This document shows positions 24,403 through 37,940 of a DNA stretch of 64,000 nt, piece after piece (the stretch's first letter is position 1; every line of letters starts with the position of its first letter). The translations under genes and the position numbers were made by a program. Origin of the DNA: Kryptolebias marmoratus (lineage: Eukaryota > Chordata > Actinopteri > Cyprinodontiformes > Rivulidae); assembly GCF_001649575.2 (NCBI RefSeq), contig NC_051444.1, forward strand, positions 19,821,856 to 19,885,855. The letters run 5' to 3'. The notes under the pieces were generated by a model. That model ran no database searches, was not told where the DNA came from, and worked only from the letters and a program-made list of their open reading frames with translations.

Positions 24403-27400
24403 TCAAAAAAATCATTTTCTAAGCCTAACCTCTTTCAGCTTCCATAGTTTATTCCCCAAGGTTGATTGTTATAAATATGTTTTAAAAACCCTCCCTCCAG
24501 CTTTTGTGTCCAATCTTTCACATAAAAAGAGAAAGCGAAGACACTAAACATATCAATCAGTCATTGAAAATAAATTTGTTGTTTGTGAACAAGTGCCCAG
24601 AAAATATTTGTTTTATATTTTCTCCTGATTAGGGTGTATTTTCATAATTTTGTATTATAAATATACTACCACTTTAAGCAGAAAAGATTTGGTAGGCCTT
24701 TTTAATAAATAAAATTAGCTTAAATAAAGTATTTCTAAGTAGGTCTAATTAACCAAACTATAGTTCTGTTTTAAGCAGCTTTTTTCCCTGTGAAAAAATA
24801 AATAATAAAAAAAATCTCCACAGTGATTAGACCAAATCACCATCTGAGAAGGGTCATTACAGTGAACTTTGCTCTTGCTTCCTTTGTCCTTTGATGTCCC
24901 ATATTTGCAGAGGATGCTTTTTTTCTTTCTGCTGCTTGTTGGACATCACATTTTCCTCTATGAGTTAGACCATACAGTGCGCTGATATTCTCTTTCAATT
25001 TCTTCAGCCCTGGATATTTTTTTTTATATTTCCTTGTGTATTTTTGCAGGGGTTTTTATGCTTGCAAGCTATACTCTTGAGATATTTTTTGAAAATTTAT
25101 CTCCTGTTGTCAGTACACTCACTGTAGTACTGGAATGCACATTGCTTCTCATTGGCTGTAGATCACACAGCTCGATTCTCTGGACTGATGTAAAACCTAA
25201 CAGACAGCTTGAGGAAGAGCAGGAGAGGCACCTTCGGATGGCAGTTTGATAGTCTACCTGTTATTTGTACTGACTCCTGAAAATACAAGTGCATTCCTTG
25301 TAGATTTAATAAGGAACACAACTTTTTAGTTTCAATCATAATACATGTTTGGCTTACGAGCCAAGTTAAATAGCTTATTTAATGATAATAAAACACAAAG
25401 GATTACTGTGTTAATGAAAATGTGTGCTGATGATGGCACAGTTTTTGCATTTCTGCTTGTACATTCCTCTGAAATCAAAGACTATGAAGATGCAACTTTG
25501 AACTTTAGTGTAAGGATCACATGTGACACTATTTAACCTCCCTAACGAATGTTAACAAGTGAACTAAATAAGCTGACAGGGAGAGAAAACAAAAGCAAAT
25601 GTTAGATTACAGCATGTGAGCTTTTTAACTGTGAGTTCAGGGTGCTCAATACAGCCTTATGGCTTTTAACACAGCTGCACACTTCCTGTTCTGCATTTAC
25701 CTGTCGGAGCTTGAAATGTCCTTCTTGACTGTGACATATAGGCCATGATAATTATTCAAACATGAACGAAGATGCTGTACTGGTTGGCACTGGTAACATT
25801 ATCATGACTGTAAACACTGTAGTTTGATGATCAAAAGAAACTCTGAATGCTTTAAAGAAGTACAGTTGAACATGAGGTAACCACTTCTGCAAAATAGCAA
25901 CATCATTCCTTTTCTCCCTTCTTTTAGCTGATTAATGCAGAAAAGAAAAATAAATTAAAGAGCTCAAAAGTGTGTTCAGAGCTCAGACACCTTTGCATGA
26001 TGAAAGTCAGAGAGAAAGAGAGAGATGAGACCATCTAAATACCAGTTTTGAATAAAGGAGTGAGAGCAATATAGGAGAGGATGAGCCTCTCCATCTCTTG
26101 TGTAATGAAGAATGACTGAGAGGGATTGCATGGGCCAACAGCATCAGAAGACGGGGCCATTGCTATGCACAGAGCGTTGCATTTCAGACTGAGCAAGCTG
26201 AGACCTGGAGTGCATGAGGTTAGATTGCAGAAAGACGAAAGGAGTGGGAGGGTAAATGTCTCTCTTCTTACTATTTATCCCCTAAATGACATGGCTCATT
26301 CATAACAGCAGTGCACATTCAAGGACACTAGCTGGACTAGAGGAAGAATAAAACAGACTTGGATGTTTTTTTACCAATGCTGCAGGAACAAACCAAAAGG
26401 GGAGCGAAAAAAGAAAAGCTAGCCATACGGGAAACTGGCATTTAATTAAAAACTAAATCCTCATTGCTTCCTCCACTCTCCTAAAATGAGAAGTGAGTGA
26501 ACAAGTCAGTGGTGGAGAAACCATCCTTTTTAGCACATATATTAAATGGCAGGTGTTAAAGGAAGACAGCGCTTGCTGAGATGTGCCTCATGTATAGAGC
26601 AGAGGGGATTTGGAAAGCAATAAATATAAATGTCTTTGTGGTTCTTACTCTATAATTCTTCAAAACAGTTGGCAAATGCACGAGACATTTAGTTTTCACA
26701 GTTGGTAACATAAAGCTGAGCTGTCTGAGCTCTTTGCTTTTCACACTAAATATGCGCTGATAAGCTCAACAAAACCACAGTAAAATGGAACACAAAAGAG
26801 GAGCTAGAGTGTGGATGAGAAAGAATGCGTGCAATCTATGGAAATCAGGCTGCGAGCTTGACTCCACATACCTGGGTGTACTTTTTAGATGTGCTTGATA
26901 CGGTGCAGTCCCTGAGGAGCGGCGGCGCTTGTTGTGTGGAGGGATAACGAAGTGAACGCTCGCTGCAGGCCTTTCTCCTCTCCATGTTTCAATCCTGATA
27001 ACCACAATCATTTATTCACATCAAGAGGCTGCTTTGTAAACCACCCAAAGGTGTTGCATTTGACAGTAAGTTTATTTATTCATAATACATTTACATAGAT
27101 GCTTGCACAACAAGTGGCTCTTTTCTTTGCAACGTGTGCCTACAGCAAGGTGCACTTTAGCACATCTGCACTTGGAAACTTTTTAACACCACAGAGAGGA
27201 ATACCCATTAATAGCCATAATATGATTTTTTTTTTTCTTGATTAGAAGTCCTTTACGGTAAAGTGATTTCATTCATTGTGGGAGGAAGAGAGTTAGAGAA
27301 ATAATTAAAGCTAAACTCACCAAGGATTTCTCTTCTAATTGGCCATATGGACTAGAAAGAAAAGTGTTTTTTTTGTTTTTTTTTCCTTTTGTCTTTCAAA

Positions 27401-28872
27401 GCAGATGTGCAGGGCCTTAGACTTCTGGCTTTCGAGACACAGCCATCTTTCCCTGGTGAGTCCAGTTATAATTACTACACCACATCTTATGCTATTTTAG
27501 TCCATGACGAGGTTAGAAAGTTAAGTACAGTCATAGTTTTAATTTACTCCTCAACAGGCTGCATACAGAAAATTTTAAGAGTGATCTGCGAGTTACCCAT
27601 CTGCAGACTAAGGAGCAGTTTTGTTCAATTTTACAACATGCAATAAAACAGATACTCACTGAGCAAATATGCATACGAGTAATTATGTCAGCTGCTCTTC
27701 CTATCCTTGGTGTACACAGGGTTTTGTTTCTTTTTTCTCCCATATTAGTAAATATTAAGCTATGCCTTTCAGAATAAAATTTGTATTGAAAACTGGTACA
27801 TAATGGGTAAGTTATCTACATTTACACAGCCTCACTTGGCAATTGTTTCTGGTCTGAGGAGCCCATATCGAGTAATTTTGTAAAATGTTATCATTTTGTC
27901 ATAATATCACAGGCAGATTGTTCACAAAGCGTGTCCTTTGCCCTATGAGCTGAGTTTGCCAGTATTAGGAAGCAAGAGGAGAACATTCAATCTCACAGCA
28001 GAAAGTGTAAAAGCTACATTGTTCCACAGCACAAACACTAGCAGATTCTGCTTAAAACTGTACAATGACTACTTTTTTCCTTCTTAGTCCCCTTTTGAGA
28101 TGCAGCATTGGTTGTGTTGGAGATAATATTCCTTTATCTGTTTAAAATCCTGTTGCCATGTGCAGGTGTTTATTCTCACCATGTGTCAATGCCAGCTGTC
28201 AACAGTGTTTATGTGACAAAATATGCTTAAAGATGATGTTGGAAATAATCAGTTTGTGGATCTCGGTGCAGCAGATGACTTTATGCGTGGAAGTTCACAA
28301 TTATGATGAGTCTCTTACTAGTTCATAGATTAAACTGTACAAAACAAAAGCTTTCTATTGAATTGTCATCTCACAATTTCCAAGGCTAGTTCCTGATACT
28401 ACTCTGTTCTATCAATTTAACCAAATAACCCAGTGCTATGTTTTCTAGTAAAACTAGACTGTTTTCATATTTTCTCTTGACTTACCACTGACTTTTTGTT
28501 TTCAACAAGAAGTTTTAGGCACCATTGCTACTTTTTTATAGTTAGGCATATATCATTGCAGCTTTCTAACAGTAACTCCAACCATTAGATAGATGTGCAA
28601 AATTATAGCATTCACATTGTTCATTAAAAGCATTCAACACTGACACTAAAGGAAACTCTGTGGTGATTTGTGTCACCAAAGACTAGTGGCAAATTGACAA
28701 CATGAGATTTAATATGAGGTCTAGTGAGTTACAAAAATGCCACTTGTATTGGACTACATGCCGTGCTCTTCATCTAGTCTCACGTCTCTGCTGAAGCGCA
28801 ACAAGAAATTAGCAGACGTTTTACATATAAAATTATTTCTGATCTTCAGTGTTCAACCAGTCTTTACAGTAT
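24403..28872. other. Non-coding single-copy DNA, no gene seen
   Basis: AT-rich to about 25.6 kb. At 25.9-26.3 and 26.8-27.0 kb there are purine-rich or balanced blocks without repeats. The longest open frame is about 85 codons with no recognisable domain. No RNA gene or complete mobile element was identified. Confidence 0.5.
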
Positions 28873-29253
28873 GTGCTGCATGGTAATACAGTTGGTTAGC
28901 ACTGTTGCCTTGCAGCAAGACGATCCAGGATTTGAAATTCAGCCGGAGCATTTCTACATGGAGATTGCTTGTTCCTTCTGTGCATGCGTGGGTTTTCTCT
29001 GGGTATTCAGTTCCCTCCTACAGTCCAAAAGCAACCATATGAGATTATTTGGCAATTACTGTTCCTAGGCTTGAGTGTGTGCACGAATGGTCTATGTGAT
29101 CATGTGATGGACTGGTGATCTGAGCCGGGTGTACGTCGCCTCCCACTAGTTGACCACTGGATATAGACACCAGCTCCCCATGACCCTGATATAAAAAAAT
29201 GGATGGATGGATGGATGGATGGATGGATGGATGGATGGATGGATGGATGGATG
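28873..29253 (+). mobile_element. tRNA-derived SINE, near full length, (ATGG)n tail
   Basis: The head GTTGGTTAGCACTGTTGCCT carries an A-box-like sequence. CAGGATTTGAAATTC occupies the B-box position and is decayed. The body has the fish SINE landmarks GGAGATTGCTTGTTC, TGCATGCGTGGGTTTTCTCT, CTCCTACAGTCC, CCTAGG-TTGAGTGTG, GTGATGGACTGGTGA, CACCAGCTCCCCATGACCCT and a tail of about 14 ATGG units (29199-29253). It would have been copied by RNA polymerase III and mobilised by a LINE partner. The internal promoter is mutated, so it is probably inactive. The family name is not certain. Confidence 0.85.
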
Positions 29254-30746
29254 TTTATGGTCTTCCATTTGATCTTGTCTTATAGCCTTTCATGAGCCAA
29301 AAATTTTAACTTTCACATTGGAATCAGAGTCAAGGTTCCTTATGGTGTATAAAAATGACCTCTATCATAAATCCTTTCATAATTTACTTAGAACTAAACA
29401 AAACTATGCAAATACTAATGAATAAACAACAAAAGAACAACGAACAGGAACCCTAATTTTGACTTACTTGATCTTTTATTGTGCAGAATCATTCGAATTT
29501 CCAAATTACCATAATCACAACCCAGCACGCTAAAAATCTCTGATGGAGTGTATTTCTAGTTATGATGTAAAAAGCTTTTTGTTTCTAGCAGTTTGCCACA
29601 GAGCCTTGTTACAAGCTGCTGTAGCTCCTTGGTTCCCTCTGTAAGGAGAACATTAGTACTCTATTATAGTTCTGTTGCTGTGTGAGTTCCTATTATACCA
29701 AGAAACTGTTAGATGTTTTTACAATATGGGCAGAAAGTCTGTCCAACAGACACTGTTGTTTTCAGTATCTGAATGTGTTTAACTATCATTTTGGCTTGTA
29801 ATTCAGAGGAAGGGAGTGATTCGGGGCCCAAGAGATCCTTCTGTAACAGCACAGAGAAACGCCAGAAGCAAGACCTGAATAGAGATGAGTCCTGTTTCTT
29901 CGTCTTTGATGTTGGAATCGAGAGCCAAGCCAACATTTTTTAAATGACTGTCACCTGCTGTGCTGCTGTATATCCCCAGGGAAGCTGTGATCATTGGCAG
30001 GTTGCTGCAAATCAGACAGACACTTGACTGCCTCTCAATGACAGTACCATAGCTGCTCGGGGGGCAGTTGCTCTTTTTCAGTTATCTGTCTTTTTACATG
30101 GATCACAGTGAGACCAGTGAGTGTCCAATCATAGGCGCCTGAAGATGGGAATGCGGCTGATGTAACAGCATCTGGCCAAGCCTACGACTTCCTGAAAAAC
30201 AGCGCTGATTCCTGTGAGTGCCATAAGCAGAGACTCACAAGGACAATTTGTGCATGTGTTGGCAACTGAGTCGCAGCATCTTTGCTTATTTCCCTAATAA
30301 AATTATGCAAATCAAGTTGTGTTGCAAACAAGCCCTGAAAAATGCAAGCAAATAGCTCCTTCATTACGAATTACAAGTGCAAATTGCCTCAGCTTTGAAA
30401 TTAATCCACCAAGGCTGGCACCTTTGCACCCTAAAGCCTCTTTATAAATTGCACATTTTCTGATCTTATCTGAGTTTCTGGGATGGGAATATCTGACGCT
30501 TGCTTACCTGACTTGCTGGTGATAATGCTGTGTCTCAGTGGTAATGATAGGAGTCACTCTGAACAAAGAGAAAAGTCACAGTGCCAAGTTTCTTCTCAGA
30601 ATCTTTTAGGGAGTTTGGGTTGTGGAGTGTTAGTGGATTAGACACAATCTCAATTTGCCAAACCCTGACTGCAAATCTCCATTAAACAGGCAACTGATGA
30701 GGGATTTACATGTCATTTACATAATTGTGGTTATACCAGACACCAG

Positions 30747-30748
<2 letters not shown>
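29254..30748. other. Non-coding DNA, CNE-like block at 30.1-30.47 kb
   Basis: The part from about 30120 to 30470 is repeat-free and evenly composed. It holds an octamer site ATGCAAAT at 30305-30312 within AAAATTATGCAAATCAAG, plus nearby TAAT cores and GAAATTAATCC. These features resemble developmental enhancers, which is inference. The rest is AT-rich and unremarkable, with no coding evidence. Confidence 0.45.

Positions 30749-30789
<41 letters not shown>
30749..30789. repeat. (TA)20 microsatellite
   Basis: Uninterrupted TA dinucleotides. Long pure TA tracts can extrude cruciforms and are length-variable. Confidence 0.97.
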
Positions 30790-30791
<2 letters not shown>

Positions 30792-32779
30792 GTAAAAGAT
30801 AACTGTACATGCTCTGCTTTGCATAGATTTATTTATTTTTTGTTAGTTAAATGACAGAATTCAAGGTTTTCCTAAAGTATTTCTTGACAAATCGGTAGTC
30901 CATTGTTGACCCTAAACTTATTAATTATTTGGAAACAGCCTTATAAAACCTAAAGCTATTCTGAACAAATTGACAGAATTGTCACTTTTAGATGACCTTG
31001 ATATGTTTAAAAGATTCACATGAAATTAGCTTACTATTTATATAACAGTTTTTGTTTTGTTTGTTTGTTCTCTTACAATTGCTTAGGCAAACTTTTGAAA
31101 CCAGATCACCTTTTTTTCAAAACACTCCACACAATTTGCACAACCATGCACCCAATTAACAGAACACCTAGATTTTTTTTTTCTACTTGAGTGTAAAGTT
31201 TTGCTAATTGTAGAGAAAAAAAGGAAAAAACTATTGCCGTGTGTATGCAACAATACATCTACCTCTGTGGGTACCTGTTAAATGTTTTACATCACTGTGA
31301 ATCCTGTGTTTAGTTGTCACTAAAGCAAATCAAGCATTTACTTGACTTGAAAGAAAAATAATTTTCGACGGATTAAAGCTAATTATTGTTGTTTGATGAC
31401 ATGAGTTGTTGTTAGCAACACTGGAGGATAAATTTGACAAAGATAGTAAATAGGTTTTTTTTTTCTGTTTTTTGACAAGCAAATGTTTTTCTTTGAAAGC
31501 CCCACTCTATTCTTTTCATCATGTATTTAAAGTATTTCAGCATTTACCTGATGAGTCAAAAGTAAGAAAAAAGTCACATGCAAATAAATGCCCCCTGCGA
31601 GTGAGACTAATTGTGTGAGTGCGTGCGTGTATGTGTGTAGTCCATTTGTACTCAGAAATGGGAATTTCCAAGCTCAACTATGTACTTGTACTGTTCTCAA
31701 CGTGTGTCTCACTGAATCTGTTGCACACATAGCATACATTTCTGTCAGAGAACATGTTGCCACGGGGTTGTAAAGCATAAAATGCAAAAAATAAATAAAT
31801 AAAATTGTCATCAGATTGTATTGTTAATTGTAGTTAGCCTGGTCGCTGAGCAATGAGCAAATCCTATTATTTTTCTGACTTGCAGCTGGAACGTAATTAT
31901 GTTGTGTGTGACATCATTCCCAGATTCAATTTCTGATTAAATGGAATGCAGCATTTACTGTATATGTTATCTGTTGCACGAATGTAGGCAACGCATTGTC
32001 TCATCTGTTAAGCCAATATCTCACTGGGCTGCGACTATTACAAGGTAGTTTAACAAAACAGTTAAAGCCAGGACATAGATGCCTTCTGGCCACCTTGTTT
32101 CTGAATAGATCTAAGTGATATGGTAGAGGGGCATAGTCAAGGGCATCTTAAACGCTTCCCAAATGAGTTTCCGTTATTCTAGAGTTGAGTTTAGACACCT
32201 GGACAGGTGATCATGGGGGCAGCTGCCAAAGTGAGTACAAAGACGGCCTAGGTGGGTAAGATGTGGTCTGAGTTAGACAACAAAATAATGTGCACAGTCT
32301 AGAATACAGTCTAATATACAGTTTTGTAAGCTGTGCACACAAAAATAAGCTGTGATTTTCTGAATTGTTTGCTCAAAATGTAGCTCCACATCTTGTAGGT
32401 TGCTTGGTCACCAACACGCAGTAAAACTCCAACTGGAAATTTGACTGGTTTACTTGCAACTTTTGGTCAACATTTACAGTAGAGGTAAGCTTGCTAAGTA
32501 GTAAGTAAAAGTGACTGTGTAAAAAAATTGCTTAAATCTACAAGTTCTTGAAACTTTGACTTAAGTACAGACCTAATAGCTCAGCCTCTTCAGTGTTTTA
32601 TACTGAATGAAAAGTGTGAATGACATCAGTATTAGCTGGATGTCAAGAAAAGGGTTTTTCACGATACGTCCCTTGCCATTTTTCACACAAGCTACAAAGA
32701 CAGGTATATTGTTTAACATTCTCAGTGTGAATAAGTCCAGCGCCAGTGGATCTAGTTTGCAATGACTGTGGGTTTTCCA
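30790..32779. other. AT-rich non-coding DNA
   Basis: T runs at 31172-31180 and 31457-31465, an octamer-like ATGCAAAT at 31578-31585, and short AAAT repeats at 31784-31803. No gene or recognised mobile element. Confidence 0.5.
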
Positions 32780-32990
32780 CTCCTGACTCCGCATTTGCAT
32801 AATGGAATTATGGGCTCAGCCATGCTCTGTCTTTAGTGGACCATTAGGCAGGCCTTTACTGGACTGTAATTAGTGGCTTCTGCCCTTCACCTTCATTAGC
32901 ATGCAAATGAAAATCCCGAACACCAAGAAATATTTGGCACATCGGGAGAAAAATGCCAAAGTGATTAACAGGCAATCTGAAGTGGAATTG
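32780..32990. promoter_or_regulatory. Candidate conserved enhancer with two opposed octamer sites
   Basis: ATTTGCAT at 32793-32800 and ATGCAAAT at 32901-32908 are perfect POU octamers in opposite orientation, about 100 bases apart. Between and around them are GGAATTATGG, CTGTAATTAGTGG and CATTAGC, all with homeodomain TAAT/ATTA cores. The block is repeat-free and balanced in composition. POU plus homeodomain clusters are common in vertebrate developmental enhancers. Function here is inferred, and conservation was not tested. Confidence 0.35.
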
Positions 32991-34821
32991 TCTTTTTCTA
33001 TCTATCACAGTTTAGAGTACTCGAAATGAGACATGGCAGAGTGCTGAAGTGCTAACAGGTTGATCTGGGCAGGCATTTGAAGTGAATTGTGATGACATGA
33101 CTGGTGACTGAGAGTTCATTCTCACCAAAGGGTCTTTGTCCCTAATCAGAGGGAAATCTGACAGCTGGTCTGCTGAGATACAATTGGTCCTTTCATCCAC
33201 AAGTTCATTCCATTTTATGTCTCATATTCTTCAATTTTCTGATACACGCTGTCACCACTTCTTCCTTCCTTTGCATTACAAACCCACCTAGATATTTTTA
33301 ACCCTACCTAATAAGACGCCATACTTGAGCTTATAAACTATGTAGCTTAATTTGCAATTGTAATGCACTCATTTGAATTAAACGCTGATTAGCATGAATA
33401 CGATTGAACTTTCAAGACATGTCAGACAAGACCCTGCCAGAAGAGGTCCTGACATATGCACATTCATCATAGGAGATGGCTGCTGGGTCGGCGAATGAAA
33501 ACGTCCTTCCGGTGACAGGAGATGGTCTTGGACGTTTCCTTTTGTTGGTTCTGTCTAATTATAAATCCAATGTCAACAAATGGAGACAAGCTGATGGCAG
33601 CATTGTTTGCATCACTTGAACAAATAAAAGACTATTGTTAGGTGACCTAAGTGCTACTTGTCGTATGAAGAAGTTTGCAGGTTTCATCTGTAGCTTTAGT
33701 AATGAATTCATTGCATTTCCTCATAACAGCAGTTACTGTCAGTGCTGCCTTTATACAGAAGAAACAGACAATAACCCAAATACAGGTTGGTAACAGTATG
33801 AAATCTCAAGCCTGTATGTAAACAAAAACAAATCTCTGCGGAAAATATGGATGAAATACAAGTACAGATGGGAATATTCCCAGTGGTCTCTATGAACCCC
33901 ACCATGTTACGAACCGGCTCATTATAAAATTATATTGGCAGCTGATTAGACACTTGTCTGTAATCAACCCAGTATTCAAATTAGGTTCATTCTAGATAAT
34001 TCTGCAGGTCGCAGGCTACACTTTAATATCTAATGACAGCATCCAATGCCAGTTCATCAGGGAGGAGGCTCATTATGTAGCTAATGAAAAGTAAAGGTGA
34101 ATCTGTGTTCATTTGTGTTATAAATATGGTGGATTGGCTCCCTTATTGCTGAATTGAGCTGTCCAAACAGCCTTCAAGTGAATTCAGGTTCATAATTAAG
34201 AGTTAAGAAGAACTCTGCAAAAATCATGACACACAACTATTCATGTGATTCCTTCTTCCTGATTTTCCATATTCATTCTGCTGCCCAATACAGGTAAGAT
34301 AATAATTAATCATAACATCTGCACAGAAACCCAGGATGCAAATAATTCTAGTTATCCCTTTAAAATCTTAGTCACCTAACTCTCACTACAGTGTCATCTA
34401 TGAACATCACATCCATGATAACTCCTGCCTAACCTCACCATTGGCCTTGTTGCAAGTATATCTATTAAGAAGTCAGTCTCTATAAATTTTTGATACCAAA
34501 TGAAAAAATTGGTTGAGTTGCTGTCAGTATGTTTAGAGGTGGTTATGAAAGAGAAACAACAGTGAATATCTGTAGTTATCTGGTGGTTCTGTCATAATTT
34601 TGGCTTCTAGTTCAGCTATTGTTGTTGGTATTCTATTAAATGGTCTATAATTTATGAAAGCACAGCTGTACAATCAGCCTGGATGGATGAAGTGCGGAAC
34701 TTGTTCCAACAAAGACAATCTTCACTGAAAATAATCATCTGATCCAAGTGGCGTGGAGTAAAAATCTACGGTATTTTTTTAAATCTCTGCAGTTTGAGTT
34801 GTTTAAAATGGCAAAATGCTG
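32991..34821. other. Non-coding single-copy DNA
   Basis: No recognised repeat and no coding frame above 75 codons. A TAAT-rich patch occurs at 33340-33400 (GATTAGCATGAATACG), and balanced blocks occur at 33410-33560 and 33990-34090. Some of these may be constrained, but the sequence alone does not show it. Confidence 0.45.
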
Positions 34822-35042
34822 TTATCTCTACCAAGGAGATTATGTTTTCGGTAGTGTTGATTGATTTGTTTGTATGTTTGCAAAATTACTTAAAAACTAA
34901 CGAACAGTGTTTGATGACATTTTCAGGAAATGTTGGGGTTGGAGAAATAATTGATTAAATTTCAATAATGATCCAGATCGGACTATTTTTTAATGACGCT
35001 ATGGCCTTGGCAGATGTTTGCGCTCTCTGTGTGCTTCTAGTT
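34822..35042 (+). mobile_element. Dispersed repeat (CTACCAAGGAG...CCTTGGCAGA type)
   Basis: The left end ATCTCTACCAAGGAGATTAT is followed by TTTTCGGTAGTG, a GATTTGTTTGTATGTTTGCA block, TTTTCAGGAAATGTTGGGGT and GATCCAGATCGGA. The right end is GGCCTTGGCAGATGTTTGCG followed by CTCTCTGTGTGCTTCTAG. I recall this as a widespread repeat in fish and other animals. The CCAAGG near one end and CCTTGG near the other hint at short terminal inverted repeats, so a non-autonomous DNA transposon is likely but not shown. No coding capacity. Confidence 0.65.
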
Positions 35043-36794
35043 TTTCTTTGTTTCTGGTTGAAACATTGTTTAACTGGGTCAAAAGCCTTCCTAATTCGAT
35101 AAATCGAGAGAGCGATAGCTACTTTCTGCCACAGGTAACACGCTAAGTATTCAAAAGGTAATTCATACAACTCCATATTCAGGAAAACACTTTAGCAATC
35201 AGGTCAATTGAACACAATTCAGCTGAATTTTCAATGACCTAATTTTACTGCACTTCTTCTCTTCAGACCAGTGCTCTTGTTGCACACCTGTAGCAGTAAC
35301 ACAAACACTAATTACAGTTTGATGCTGTGTCTCTTTGTGCTAAATCTACAATGCCCTGTCTGAAGCACACTGCTGTGGAGGTGGGATCTCCCTAAAGAAA
35401 TGAAGTAAAAAGATACATTTTTCTAAAACTACTCACTATCTGTAACAATAAATATTCAAGAAAGAATCTTTTTTTTAAGAACATGTGCAGTTTCATACAA
35501 ACTTTGGCAAAAACTCTGTTCTGTATTTCATCATAACAAGCCTTCACAGTTTGCGTTGTTCAGAAAAAGGTGATATTTCTACTTTTATTTCCTGCTAAAG
35601 CTGTGGTGGGATCTGGTGTTCTGAGCTGAATTAAATAAGATTTAATCACATGTTGTCTCTCATTTTTGGGTACAGGAGAGACAAAATGGTGCAAACGTTG
35701 TGCAGCATAATGCAGCTGAATTTACGTATTCAGAGTTATGATCTAAAGCAACATTTTTCCACTGGATTGCATCAGATAGCGCAAATGATCTGAGTAATGA
35801 GTGTAACATCCTACTTTTTGTTTAACTGAAGCAGGATGACACAATTTGATAGACGTGGTTAGAAATAATTAGTAACAAACAAACGTGTAGACATATCCAC
35901 AGACAGTGACAACTTTTTTTTTTTTTTTCTCCGCTCTTGCTTTGCAAGGCAGACATCTGCAGGTTTTGTTTGTGAGGGATCCAGCTACTTTCTGGTTCAG
36001 CAGCTACATGTTCACCAAACACTGTTATACAACTAAAACTATCGTCCTTAAGAAATTCTTTCAGGTTCATTTGTTTGTTTTGCAAATTTCCCTCGGTGCT
36101 GCAATTTTCTCTGTTTTTTTTTTCTTTCTTTCTTTATGTTTCAGAATACAGGTTGAAAGTTCAGTTGTATTTATGTTTGTTTCCTCAGTTCCCCACCAGC
36201 TTTTCACACTGTACACCTCAGTATGCATTCAAAGTGAGCTCCAAAATGCAACAACAACAGTAATCCCAAAGTTTGAACAAACATGAATGTGGGTTTCATG
36301 TTGCACTCGCCTTCTTTTTGCTCAAAGCAAGTGTTGAAAACACATAATGAAACACGTTCAGAGGAAATGTGTTTTTTTATTGGTAGTGACAGGGGGTCTT
36401 AGAATTCATATGAGGTAAGAGGAACTGAGCAAAACAAACTATCGGACAGGGAAGTAATCAATAGAAATGTTTGCTATTAGTCAAGCAGACGTGGGTGCGT
36501 TTTATTCAGGCCAGCAGCTGCCAGGCAGTCAATCTCAGCTGTCCCCCCTTTCCCTCTGAGAATGTGACGGCCTTTGTCTGGGTCCAGTCCACAAGCCATT
36601 CTTGGACTTTGACAAAATGTCCAGATTGTCAGTCCGCCTCCATCCCACCTGCATTCTTTATGCTTCTGCGCTCTGTGCCAGCGTCAGTCATGACTAGCGG
36701 GACCATGTTTTCAGCTTGTCTTTGCAGCCTTACATCCCATTCAGTCTGAATATCAGAAACGTCTGCAGGGACGTTCATCCAGAACAAACATCCT
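35043..36794. other. Non-coding DNA, T-rich from 35.9 to 36.3 kb
   Basis: AT-rich, with T runs at 35913-35928 and 36113-36123 that open a hydrophobic but composition-driven frame of 126 codons (35906-36286). A balanced, cytosine-rich block lies at 36500-36790. No domain, splice structure or RNA gene was recognised. Confidence 0.45.
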
Positions 36795-36895
36795 CTTCGG
36801 CCCTGTCCACACTACTCTGGATATTTTTAGAAAACAGAGGCTTTCTGTTGTGCTTGCACTGCTTATCTACATGTAAATATAGTTTGGTGAGACTT
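36795..36895. mobile_element. Possible DNA-transposon relic (TCCACAC...ATTTTTAGAAAAC type)
   Basis: CCCTGTCCACACTACTCTGG followed by ATATTTTTAGAAAACAGAGG, and later CTACATGTAAATATAG, resembles a fish hAT-like repeat. That repeat alternates GTCCACAC-type and TTTTTGAAAAC-type blocks in both orientations. The match is from memory and the copy is degraded. Confidence 0.35.
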
Positions 36896-37940
36896 TTTTA
36901 GATGCTTTTCATAGTGGAGAATTTGAAAGACTTTGTTTTTGGTGAATCTGTGTAGCCCAAAAAAATCGAGCTATTGAGAAAGAATGATGTAGCTGCCTAT
37001 TTTGCCCATTCTGTGCCGTAGCTATCACAACAAAACTGAAACCATTGTATATTTTCTTCTGTCTAGCTTGCTTCATCTATTGGTGTCAAACTTTGATGCT
37101 GAATTGATAACTGAGAGGGAATTGTAAACAGTATCAAGGGGGAAAACAGTTTTAAGAGAGTCTTTAGAATATGAAACTGTTCTTTTTTTAATTTTAATGC
37201 ATTGTTCATGAGGACTTAATGCCACCAGCATAAGTATTTTAGCATTTTTGTAAAAATAATGCAGGTAGAGATTATTTTTAAATCAATAAAAATTTTCATC
37301 TAAAGAAATAAACTAGACAGGGCCTTGAACTCATCAGAGTTTGCTGGTCAAACATCAAAAGGCAAGACTTCTTTAAAAGAACAAAACCAGTTTTTTATGC
37401 ATCATTAAAGTCTCCATGAACATCTAGGACTACTAACCAACTTTTTTTTCTGTACTGATAGTTACTGATAGTTATTTCAATTTATTACAACATATGTTTC
37501 CATTTGAACTGAATTACTGATAAATGTGTTGTTATTTATGGATTTTGCTGACATAAATGCTGTTTAATTTTGAAACAGCCACAAATGGCAGTAGATCTTT
37601 AAGAGAAAAGAAGAATTTAGGGAAAGTATTCTTTTAAATAAACACCAAATAAATTAACTACTTCAACTTTTTTTAAAAGTAAAATTAAAGCTCAGTATTT
37701 TTGTAAATTAAGTCTTACCCAAACAATTATTAGTAATACATTTAATCTTGAATAAATCTAAATTTTTTTGTGTTGGATGTTAATTTAGGTTATTTGGTTG
37801 ACACATCAGTGTCACCATCGAGGAGCTGTGCTCATGCTTTTATTTCTGCCTGTCATCTTACATTTTTAACAGTGTGACTAGTCAGTTTTATCCTTATTTC
37901 AGTCTCTTCTGCCGACTGATTAGTAGATTCCTGTGTTCGT
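36896..37940. other. Very AT-rich non-coding DNA
   Basis: Strongly AT-rich with many short A and T runs. No open frame, repeat family or RNA gene was recognised. Confidence 0.55.

Noticed and set aside
30749..30789. TA tract as a promoter TATA region or replication origin
   Set aside because: A pure dinucleotide microsatellite without initiator, CpG island or flanking gene.
35906..36286. 126-codon hydrophobic plus-strand frame
   Set aside because: The hydrophobicity comes from T-rich DNA (long poly-T tracts read as Phe). No start context or splice structure supports a membrane protein.
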